A stretch of DNA of 64,000 nucleotides, taken from positions 1-64,000 of the forward strand of contig CAITUV010000003.1 of NCBI GenBank assembly GCA_903895725.1, in the 5' to 3' direction. The notes under the pieces are model-generated. The model searched no databases. It saw only the letters and a program-made list of their open reading frames with translations, and was not told the DNA's origin. The position numbers and the translations under genes are program-made. Shown here one piece after another: positions 48,661 through 56,139 of this stretch. Source of the stretch: an uncultured Myxococcales bacterium (GTDB lineage: Bacteria; Myxococcota_A; UBA9042; CAIXZC01). Each line of letters begins with the position of its first letter. Positions within the stretch are counted from its first letter, which is position 1.

Positions 48661-48821
48661 AAGGGAAACCGCACGTACCGGTAACCCCGGGCGGGAACGG
48701 GCCGCGCTCCAGCTCGACGCAGCATGGCGCAACGCTCCTCCTCGAGACGAGCAATCCCGACCTCCAACTCGGACCGTTGGACGTCGAGGTGCGTCCCGCA
48801 CGCGCACCGGTGTCGGGAAGG

Positions 48822-48930
48822 GGAAACGCCTCGGCCAGCAGGTCCGCAAGGGGGCTGCGGGCGAAAGCGTGAAGGCGCGTCCGTCCAGACCAGCCCCCTA
48901 CCCTCTTGATGAGCTCCTGCGGGCCTCGCC
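48822..48930 (+). pseudogene. short DUF2075 remnant
   Basis: DNA at ~48835-48880 matches ~39 of 44 bases of the DUF2075 gene at ~21508-21552, encoding GKRLGQQVRKGAAGESVKA against RKRLGEKVRKGAVGESVKA. Weaker similarity continues to DELLRASP. No open frame or Walker motif remains. It is a scrap of a second DUF2075 gene, not a copy of the one at 20580. Confidence 0.6.
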
Positions 48931-48955
48931 ATCGCCCCCAACCCAAGTTCCCACT

Positions 48956-49755
48956 TCAGAGAAGCTCGTTGGCCTTCCGGATGGCCTCCCCTGACTCGGC
49001 GACGAGCACGCCTGCCACGAACGCTCCCAGGGCAACCGAATACCCGAGCCCCTGCGCCAGGACCGCTATTCCGAAACAAAGTCCCGTGACGACGACCACC
49101 AGGATCTCAGGGCTCCCCAGCCGCACGGAAAGGCGAACTAGACTGGGAATGAACAGCACCCCTCCGACAACCAGCCCCACGAGGACGACGGCCAGCCTGC
49201 CCAGGGTCGCCGCAAGCTCGCTGGCTGCCAGCCCTTGGCCGGAGCAACCCCCGTGACGATAGCAATCAGCATGACCGCCGCAAGGTCCTTCATGAACAGG
49301 ACCCCGAAAACAAACTCACGGACTGAGGGAGTGACCGGTCGCTCGTCGAACAACTGGCTGACGACCATGGTGCTGGAGATGCAGACCGCGGCCCCGAGGA
49401 ACACCGATTCCGTTGTCGACCAGTCCATGAAGAGCCCCATCGAGAGGCCACACCAGAACAAGAAGCTCATCTGGAGCAATGCTGTCAGGCCCGACGTCGG
49501 AATGACCTGAACGAACTTCCGAACCCTGAACTCGAGGCCGATGGAGAACATCACCAGCAGCACCCCGAACTCCGCCAGGGTCTCGACCCGGTGAGGAGCG
49601 GCAAAAAGCGGAATCGGGATGTAAGGCCCCACGATGAGGCCAGCCAGCAGGTACCCCACGACGCTGGACTGCCTCAGGAGACGCATCACAACGGAGGTCA
49701 CGGCTGCGACACAGAGGACGATTGCCAGGTCCGAGACAAATGTAGCGGAGGTCAT
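48956..49755 (-). pseudogene. Kef/CPA2-type cation:proton antiporter, frameshifted and truncated
   Basis: Starting at MTSATFVSDLAIVLCVAAVT (49755), the frame matches CPA2 antiporters (VVGYLLAGLIVGPY, EFGVLLVMFSIGLEF, VFLGAAVCISSTMVV, EFVFGVLFMKDLAAVML). Near 49230 homology shifts one base into ELAATLGRLAVVLVGLVVGG and continues to YSVALGAFVAGVLVAESGEA. It stops at ANELL, where the last transmembrane segments and any regulatory domain should follow. So there are two independent lesions, and it is not functional as read. Confidence 0.8.
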
Positions 49756-49817
49756 TCCAAGCCCCGGTATCCCCCGGATGCATCTGGTGAAGAGCCTCGG
49801 CAGGCTTCTGCCGGTCG

Positions 49818-50015
49818 CTACATCCGAGGCTCTAGGTTCGGAGGCCGACCATCCACTTCCCTCTCTCCCTCGGAGCGAGAGAACATCCTGTGGCAGTTGC
49901 GGCACACGTAGACGGCTTTCCGGCCGATTCGTCCCCGAACCTGTTGGTGCCCGCAATGAGGGCACGCAACTCTCACCAATCCTGCAGCCCCTGCAATTCC
50001 GAAGAGCCAACTCAT
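49818..50015 (-). CDS. small zinc-ribbon protein, possibly leaderless
   Basis: 65 residues: MSWLFGIAGAAGLVRVACPHC, then a second pair in VYVCRNCHRMF. CxxC...CxxC spaced ~18 residues apart is a zinc ribbon; the N-terminus is short and hydrophobic. The upstream promoter at 50023-50051 places the transcription start at or beside the ATG at 50015, which also lacks a ribosome site, suggesting leaderless translation. Longer in-frame starts (50027, 50078) would lie within or upstream of the promoter. Function unknown. Confidence 0.5.
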   Translation of the reverse strand: MSWLFGIAGAAGLVRVACPHCGHQQVRGRIGRKAVYVCRNCHRMFSRSEGEREVDGRPPNLEPRM

Positions 50016-50022
50016 GTTGCTG

Positions 50023-50051
50023 AGCATACCCGCTCGCTCTGATGAAGACAA
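50023..50051 (-). promoter_or_regulatory. promoter for the zinc-ribbon gene
   Basis: TTGTCT-N17-TATGCT on the minus strand. Confidence 0.5.
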
Positions 50052-50201
50052 CTCCCGAAGCAGGGTTGGGATCCCCATCGGGGCCTACTCGGGTCGAGGA
50101 GCCTCAGAGTCCGACTTCTCACGGCCTGCCGAGGAAGAGGACGGAACCCAGCGGAACACCGGCCTCGCCTCGGGCGAGTGCGAACCGAATTCATGCGGGA
50201 C

Positions 50202-50230
50202 TTGACCGAGTCGGGGCAAGGCAGCATGCT
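50202..50230 (+). promoter_or_regulatory. promoter for the 50274 lipoprotein
   Basis: TTGACC-N17-CATGCT, with the start near 50237. Confidence 0.5.
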
Positions 50231-50273
50231 CAGGTCGCAGGCCCGGCTTGCCCGCGGCCGGGAGGGACACAAG

Positions 50274-50921
50274 ATGACCATACGACTCTGCCTGCTGCTT
50301 TCGGTCCAGGCCCTGGTGGCATTGCAGATGGTCGGCTGTGAGGTTTCCGAGCAAGAGTGGAAGGCCCGGCTTGCAGACTGGCTGCGGAGGCTGCAGAGAT
50401 GCCCGGTGGTAGCGACGGAGATGGTGCTCGAGAAGGATGGGGAGCGCCCCCGGACCGTGTTGTCGATGGACGAGACGGGTAGCGTGAGCGTGGCGCTGGC
50501 CGCCGGCGAGGTGGCGCGCCTCGACCCCCGGGGATGCCTCTACGGGCCGGACGGCGTCTGGGTCGAGGAAACCCGAGACGGCCGTCTCTGGACCTTGCGC
50601 GGGGTGACCCCGCTCGTGGACGGGGTCCTCCAGCTGGGTGCACGCGGCCTGCAGATCAGGGATGACGGGCTGGTGGTCGAAGTCCCCCCCGCGCAACCTG
50701 CGGGGATCGATGTCGGGACCTTCCGGTTTACGGGGCTGCAGCCCTCGGGCCGGTGTGCGGCCCGCATCCTGCTGCAGGCCTGGCTCCTGATGATGCCCTC
50801 CATGGCCGTGTCGGACGGGAATCCGGTGAAGCTCGCTCCGCCGGCGGACTCGGTCTGTCCAGACCGCCATGAGCCGCTCTCTACCATCGTTCCGGCAACC
50901 GACGCTGGGTTGCCAGAGTAG
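50274..50921 (+). CDS. lipoprotein, hypothetical
   Basis: 215 residues. MTIRLCLLLSVQALVALQMVGC gives a lipobox (MVGC); GGAGGG lies ~7 nt before the ATG. A charged helix (WKARLADWLRRLQRC) is followed by ~110 residues of short beta strands (VLSMDETGSVSVALAAGEV, LYGPDGVWVEETRDGRLWTL, GLQIRDDGLVVEV). These resemble repeated beta-hairpins but match no family I know. The last ~30 residues look irregular, and the true C-terminus may have been altered. It sits among gene remnants. Confidence 0.6.
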   Translation: MTIRLCLLLSVQALVALQMVGCEVSEQEWKARLADWLRRLQRCPVVATEMVLEKDGERPRTVLSMDETGSVSVALAAGEVARLDPRGCLYGPDGVWVEETRDGRLWTLRGVTPLVDGVLQLGARGLQIRDDGLVVEVPPAQPAGIDVGTFRFTGLQPSGRCAARILLQAWLLMMPSMAVSDGNPVKLAPPADSVCPDRHEPLSTIVPATDAGLPE

Positions 50922-50969
50922 TCTTCCCCGTCGAAGGAATGCGTCTGGGCCCAAGGCTACTGAGCGGCC

Positions 50970-51242
50970 TCACTCCTTGAACTCGATGAGGACGAGCCTA
51001 GTCCCCGCCTTCATGTTGCGCGCCACCGTGCCAAGCCAGGCGGCGCGGTCGGGGATGTGGTTCAGGACATCGCAGATGAGCAACAAGTCAGCGTCCGCGT
51101 GCACCGTCGGCTCCTCACAGGACAGATACCGATACGCGATGAACTCACAATCTTCTCTGGAGGCAACTCGGAAGCGTCGACCGGCTCGCAGGAAGTTCTT
51201 GAACGGCGAGGCCGGAAATGCTTCAATCAGTGCACGGAGCGA
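50970..51242 (-). pseudogene. class I SAM-methyltransferase fragment
   Basis: About 90 codons matching the middle of a small-molecule methyltransferase: CEFIAYRYLSCEEP, then ADLLLICDVLNHIPDRAAWL (motif II region) and KAGTRLVLIEFKE. The SAM-binding GxGxG part and the C-terminal half are absent. The frame stays open upstream only as a shadow of the next gene. Confidence 0.65.
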
Positions 51243-51361
51243 AACGCAGTCTGTTTGGGGTCCAGCGGGAACCACGTGAGAGTTCGTGCCGGCTGTCCAT
51301 TTCCCGCCTGGCCATTGCATGGGCCCCTGCGACCACCGCTCCACAGAGGAAGAGGGTGAAC

Positions 51362-53833
51362 ATGCGCAACTCGACCATCCGCCGTCTTTCGGGCCTTGGC
51401 TGGCTCCTCGCCGCGTCAGCGTTCGCGTTCGTGCTCGCAGCTTGGCCAGCCCACCAGGCGAGCCCGCGTCCAACGTCTGCCCAGGGGCCGGAGCGCTTCC
51501 TGGCCGTGAAGAAATGGTTCGGCACGTATACGCTCTCCATGCGGGTCGAGCGCGGCCACGAGGCCAAGCGAGCGCTTTCCGCCAACGAGGGCGGACCGGC
51601 AACCGAAGCCTTCTCCGGGAGTGTCGTGTTCGAATACCGGTCGTCGTTCGACCTCGAGTTCGACGAGAAGGATGTCGTGGAAGACGACCCCCTCCCGTCG
51701 GCGGCGCACTGGGGAGGCTTTGCCAGCGTAGATCACCGGTCAAAGCACGAGGAGAACACCCGATTCACACGCGAGGGGGCGGGGGTGAACCAGGAGACCA
51801 CGGGCTGGAAGCTGACGACTTCGAAGGGCTCTGTGGACCGCCCCAAGGGTCCGGACAAACCCCGGGTCGAGGATGAAGATCCCACGGTCCTGTGCAGCAC
51901 TGGCCGGATCGACATCGACGTGAGGAAGGGAACCTACGACTTCTCCATCGGCCCCCCTCGCGTAATGGCGACCTACACGTCCGAGGGGCGGCACACCGAG
52001 CGCTCGGGCGGCAAGGTGCTCCGGGACGAGGTCACTCCGCCCTCGTCTTACGAAGCCGCTGGGATGGGCGCCTCGGTCGACGCCCGCTCGATGGCCTATC
52101 CGCTGCTCTTCGGCCCGGTCGTCCCCGAGTCGCCGGTCGCCCTGCTGAACGGTGGTGCCATGAGCCCCCAGGAGCTCCAGCAGCTTGCCGTCCAGATGGC
52201 CTCCTCCATGGCAAAGGACCGATACACGCTTCCATCGGACGGCCTGGTGATCGCGGGGGGCGAAAGCCTCACGTACCGGGTCGAGATCCCGAAGGCCCCC
52301 TGGGAGACCGAGCCAATCGTGGAGCGGTGCTCCCTGGAGATCTCCTGGCGGTTCACCCCGACCCGGATGCAGCTCAAGCTGACGCCCGATGTCCAGGAGG
52401 ATTACGACGTCTGGTGGCCCATGCCGATCGACAAGCCCCGGGATTACCCGGGCCCGGGGCGGATCTCGATGCGGGCCACGCTGGTCCCCGAGGACGGGGC
52501 TGGCCCGGCGAAGGGCGTGATCCGGTTCACCCTCACCGACGTCACGAAGTACCCCGGAGTGTGCCTGAATGATCCACCCTACGATCCGGCCATGCCAGTG
52601 GAAAAGGAAGACCTGCGCTTCGCACCCCGGGACAAGCAGCCTGGCAACATCCGGTGGGTGAGCGAAACTGAGTGCGTGACCAAGGGCGAGGTGGAGACCG
52701 CCACCGTGCTCCTGGAGGCCTATGACACAGCGGCCTACGGCCGCCTCCGCGCGGAGTCCCTCGGGTTGGTGGGCACCTACCAGGATCGGGACTACATCCC
52801 CGTCCCGAAGGATGAGAACGACAACAAGATCGCTGACGCGTTCGACGAGCACCTGACCAACCCCTCGGCCGACGCGGATACCGAGGAGGTAGCGCCCCGT
52901 CAGGCCGAGCCCGGCGACGGCATGACGCTGATGGACGAGTACCGAGGTCTCCTCCTCTTCGTGAGCCCCTCGGATACCAAGCCATCGTTCCTCCGCCTGA
53001 ACCCGGAGGAGAAGGACGGGTTCGTGCTCGTGGAACGCTTCATGCCCGGTGCGGCTGCCCCGGAACCCGCACCGCTCGGCAGCATGATCGGGCCGCGGCT
53101 GGCCGTGGATCCGTACCGATTCCGCGAGTGGACGAAGATCCGGCTCCACGAGGTACGGGTCCCCTGGGTCGGCATGAGCCAGGATCCGCGGGAACGGCGG
53201 ATTGTCAGCTACTGGTCGGAGACTGGCCCGAAAGCCTACGCGTTGCGGGTGATCCTGATCCTGACGGAGGACGACCCGAACCTGGCCCAGGTCCCCGAGG
53301 CCGCTCTCGAACCCTTGTCGCAGGGCTACGCTGCGGCGTTCCGGAACCAGGGCACGGTCCATTCCCCCTTGAATGCGGATTTCCTCTTCATTCTCCCCTC
53401 CCGTATGCGCAAGATGGTGGAGATCCGCATGGGGGAGCTCGCCACGGCGATTCGCGATCCGACGGCCGTGGTCGGGGTCCGGACCCTTCGGGAGCGGCTC
53501 AAGGAGCTGACGCCCAAATCATTCGATGAACGGCTGGCGGCGGTCGCTCAGTACCAGAACGACCCGGACGCGGTGAAGGCCCGGTGGGCGGCAGACGCCA
53601 CAGCGAAGGTGGGACTGCACGAGATGGCGCACGGCTTCGGAGCGCCGGACCACGACCCAGAATGGACCGATCCCAAGGGCTGCCTGATGCGCTACTTCAC
53701 GATTGCCGAAGACTGGGAGACCATGATCCGGATCACGATGGATCCGAGCTACAGCATGCTTGGCACGTTCTACACCGAGATCTGCAAGAAATCCAAGCAT
53801 CAGTGCTGGGAGAGGCTGAGCGCAAAGCCATAG
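51362..53833 (+). CDS. secreted zinc metalloprotease-like protein, unrecognised family
   Basis: 823 residues. The signal peptide (MRNSTIRRLSGLGWLLAASA...) is cleavable, with no lipobox. The C-terminal region has HEMAHGFGAPDH (H753, E754, H757, H764) and, ten residues on, CLMRY (Met776), matching the HExxHxxGxxH plus Met-turn logic of metzincin-like proteases. Residues ~484-530 form a tandem EF-hand/dockerin-like pair (DENDNKIADAFDE, then GDGMTLMDEY). The long central part (~80-480) is beta-rich and unrecognised. It is probably exported, calcium-stabilised and zinc-dependent. AGAGGGTG precedes the ATG. No inhibitor or immunity gene is apparent nearby. Confidence 0.7.
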   Translation: MRNSTIRRLSGLGWLLAASAFAFVLAAWPAHQASPRPTSAQGPERFLAVKKWFGTYTLSMRVERGHEAKRALSANEGGPATEAFSGSVVFEYRSSFDLEFDEKDVVEDDPLPSAAHWGGFASVDHRSKHEENTRFTREGAGVNQETTGWKLTTSKGSVDRPKGPDKPRVEDEDPTVLCSTGRIDIDVRKGTYDFSIGPPRVMATYTSEGRHTERSGGKVLRDEVTPPSSYEAAGMGASVDARSMAYPLLFGPVVPESPVALLNGGAMSPQELQQLAVQMASSMAKDRYTLPSDGLVIAGGESLTYRVEIPKAPWETEPIVERCSLEISWRFTPTRMQLKLTPDVQEDYDVWWPMPIDKPRDYPGPGRISMRATLVPEDGAGPAKGVIRFTLTDVTKYPGVCLNDPPYDPAMPVEKEDLRFAPRDKQPGNIRWVSETECVTKGEVETATVLLEAYDTAAYGRLRAESLGLVGTYQDRDYIPVPKDENDNKIADAFDEHLTNPSADADTEEVAPRQAEPGDGMTLMDEYRGLLLFVSPSDTKPSFLRLNPEEKDGFVLVERFMPGAAAPEPAPLGSMIGPRLAVDPYRFREWTKIRLHEVRVPWVGMSQDPRERRIVSYWSETGPKAYALRVILILTEDDPNLAQVPEAALEPLSQGYAAAFRNQGTVHSPLNADFLFILPSRMRKMVEIRMGELATAIRDPTAVVGVRTLRERLKELTPKSFDERLAAVAQYQNDPDAVKARWAADATAKVGLHEMAHGFGAPDHDPEWTDPKGCLMRYFTIAEDWETMIRITMDPSYSMLGTFYTEICKKSKHQCWERLSAKP

Positions 53834-53913
53834 GGGCTTCTTCCGTCTCGTTCGCTTCGCCTCGTGCAATCCCGCGGGGCGTGGCAGCGTGGTGACGACC
53901 GCAGGGAGGCTTC

Positions 53914-54699
53914 CTACTCGAGCTCGCGGAGCCATTCCGTGGCCAGGGTCCGGGCCTTCTCCGTGGCCTCCCGGCCGGCCCGGAAGCCGAGCTTCCAGAC
54001 CCGGTCCTTGTTCTCGTACTCGGCATTCTGGAACAAGAGGACGTCGCCGGTCTTGACCAGCACCGCTGCGTAGTCGATCCCTGCGGTTGCGTCCAGGAAT
54101 TGCCGGAGCCGACGAGCGATCAGCGGGCGCGGGTTCCGCTCGGGGAGCTCCCGCCCCCAGGCAGCGAGCTGCTCATCGTGCTCCCGAAACACGTCGGCGT
54201 TGTCCTCTCGGGCCTGCCGGTCGGCCGCTGCGTCCCCGGCAGGATCAGCTTGCTCCAGCTGCCGGACATCCTGCCGGAGCGTCTCCAGCGCCTGGTCCAG
54301 TGCGGGCCGGGCCTCGACGGGGAGCTGGCCGCGCTGCGCCTCCAGGTCGGCAATTCCTTTCCGCCCCTCCTTGATCCTCGCTGCGCGCTGCTCGGCTGCG
54401 GGACGGAACTCGTCGGGCAGCTGCGGTTTCCGGCTCTCTCGGTACTCCCCGTACCATGTGAGAAACGCGTCGGTCTCCACGTAGCCCCGAACGAAGCGTG
54501 CCAACACCTCGACCGCTGCGGCCCGTTGCTCGACCGGGATCGCCCGCGCGGTGCGGGGGTATGCGAAGTTGCCCTCCGCCAGGTTCTCTCGGATCACCGT
54601 CTGTGCATCCTCCCGGGTTCCCTGCATCTGCTGAAGGACGCGCTCCATGTCCGGGGGAGCGAAGAACACCAAGCCCAACAGAACAAGCTCACTTACCAT
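53914..54699 (-). CDS. exported helical protein, hypothetical
   Basis: 261 residues. A short hydrophobic N-terminus (MVSELVLLGLVFFAPP) is followed by almost entirely charged helices. Residues ~100-190 (AAEQRAARIKEGRKGIADL, EARPALDQALETLRQDV) predict a coiled coil. A C-terminal ~55-residue globular piece contains YAAVLVKTGDVLLFQNAEYE. GGAGG lies 8 nt before the ATG at 54699. The frame extends much further upstream without support. No recognised family; probably periplasmic. Confidence 0.65.
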   Translation of the reverse strand: MVSELVLLGLVFFAPPDMERVLQQMQGTREDAQTVIRENLAEGNFAYPRTARAIPVEQRAAAVEVLARFVRGYVETDAFLTWYGEYRESRKPQLPDEFRPAAEQRAARIKEGRKGIADLEAQRGQLPVEARPALDQALETLRQDVRQLEQADPAGDAAADRQAREDNADVFREHDEQLAAWGRELPERNPRPLIARRLRQFLDATAGIDYAAVLVKTGDVLLFQNAEYENKDRVWKLGFRAGREATEKARTLATEWLRELE

Positions 54700-55051
54700 C
54701 GTCTGGCCTCCCTGCAATGGTGGACCGGCCCCGCTGTGCCTGTACCGGGGACAAGCCCGATCCTGCCATCCCCCTGGAAGAAGTGCAACCTTGGAGAGGG
54801 CCGTGTGTGGTAGCCGAGGGAGTGTGCCACCCTTTCGTGCCGGGAAGGTGCGTCCTCCTACCTGCCCCCGCCTTCGGACCGAAAACCACGTCCCGCGGCG
54901 CGGCGTGGCGCTTCCCGGCCGGCAGTCCCTTGAGGGAGAGGCTGACGAGCGCCAGCACCCGGTCGAGCTTCTCCCTCGAGTACGGGTACCAGGCCAGGGC
55001 TCCATGGCGAACACCTCTTCTTTCACGTGGAGGGGCGGGCGGAAACTGGCC
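54700..55051. other. intergenic region with a possible remnant
   Basis: No complete gene. The minus strand at ~54880-55000 encodes a protein-like stretch (ALAWYPYSREKLDRVL, then ALVSLSLKGLPAGKR) with no start. It may be a relic. Confidence 0.35.
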
Positions 55052-55080
55052 TTGCCGTGGAGGGCAATCCGCTGCATAGT
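55052..55080 (+). promoter_or_regulatory. promoter for the PEBP lipoprotein
   Basis: TTGCCG-N17-CATAGT, with the start near 55087. Confidence 0.5.
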
Positions 55081-55104
55081 CAGATTGATGTGACGAGGTG
55101 GTGG

Positions 55105-55959
55105 ATGATGAAGGTAATGTTTCTGGTTGGGGCGTGCATGGTTGTCCTGGCGGCTACCGGAGTGGCATGCGATTCCGGGAGTGGCGGGTCCTCTGCTTCC
55201 GATACCGGGGGCAATCGGCACGGCGGAGCCGATTCCGTCCTCGACGCAGCCGGAGGCATGGACGATCAGGGGACCGGCCCTGAGCTGGTACCTTCCGACG
55301 ATGCTGCGGCCCCCGACCTCGCGGCAGCAGAGCTGAGCCCCGGCGAGGCGCTGGTTCTGGATTCGAGCGGAGACGCCCCCTCGACGTCCGACCTGGAATC
55401 GACCGAAATCGTTCCCGATGTCCCTCCGGCCGACCTCCCGCCCGACGTGCCGGCCGAGGACGTCGAGCCCCTCGACGCGGGGCCGGCCCCCTTCGTTCTC
55501 GGCAGCAGCGACTTTGAGGATGGGGGCACCATGAAGGCGCCGAACGTCTGCTCGAGCTACCAGGATCTCGGCGTCTCGCCGGAGCTGCACTGGAGCGGGG
55601 CACCGGAGGGAACCTTGAGCTTTGCCCTGACGTGCGTCGACCCGGATGGCAGCAACTGGGTCCACTGGATACTCTGGGACCTCCCGGGCTACAACGAGAC
55701 TATCCCCGGAGCGTTCCCTGCCGAGTTGGAATCGCAGGAAGGCGTGGTCCAGGGCATCAACGACTTCGGCGACCCGGGGTACGGCGGCCCGTGCCCGCCT
55801 CCCAACGGCGTGCATCACTACCACTTCACCCTCTACGCCCTGGACGTGGAATCCCTGGAGCTTCCAGGGGGGACGACGACCTTCACGCAGCTCAGCGAAG
55901 CGGTTGAATCCCACGTCCTCGCGCAGGCCGTGCTGGTCGGCCTGTACGAGAAGAAGTAG
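55105..55959 (+). CDS. PEBP-family (YbhB/YbcL, Raf-kinase-inhibitor-like) lipoprotein
   Basis: 284 residues. The signal peptide MMKVMFLVGACMVVLAATGVAC is compatible with lipidation. An Asp/Ser/Pro-rich linker (~25-130) precedes a phosphatidylethanolamine-binding-protein domain: SPELHWSGAPEGTLSFAL, VDPDGSNWVHWILWDLPG, and YGGPCPPPNGVHHYHFTLYA with the conserved anion-pocket Asp and His residues. Bacterial PEBPs are of uncertain function; ligand binding is expected. Two adjacent ATGs (55105, 55108) follow GAGGTG. Confidence 0.9.
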   Translation: MMKVMFLVGACMVVLAATGVACDSGSGGSSASDTGGNRHGGADSVLDAAGGMDDQGTGPELVPSDDAAAPDLAAAELSPGEALVLDSSGDAPSTSDLESTEIVPDVPPADLPPDVPAEDVEPLDAGPAPFVLGSSDFEDGGTMKAPNVCSSYQDLGVSPELHWSGAPEGTLSFALTCVDPDGSNWVHWILWDLPGYNETIPGAFPAELESQEGVVQGINDFGDPGYGGPCPPPNGVHHYHFTLYALDVESLELPGGTTTFTQLSEAVESHVLAQAVLVGLYEKK

Positions 55960-56084
55960 CCGGTTCGAGACGCACGCGGGAGCGGGTCCCGTTCACGCAG
56001 CCCCCCTACCCTCGGAGAAACTGCCAGCGCCCGGTCAGAGGGCCGTTCTGGTCGGGGACGATGAGGGGGCATTCGGGAAATCTC

Positions 56085-56113
56085 TTCCCTGCATCGACGT
56101 GTTTTGCTAGCGT
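56085..56113 (+). promoter_or_regulatory. possible promoter for the 56140 lipoprotein
   Basis: TTCCCT-N17-TAGCGT, with the start near 56120. Confidence 0.35.
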
Positions 56114-56139
56114 TCACCCGGAACGATAGGAGGGGGGCT

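Noticed and set aside
54700..55914. Upstream extension of the 53914 minus-strand ORF to 666 codons
   Set aside because: It overlaps the PEBP gene antisense and lacks support; the ATG at 54699 has a strong ribosome site and leader.
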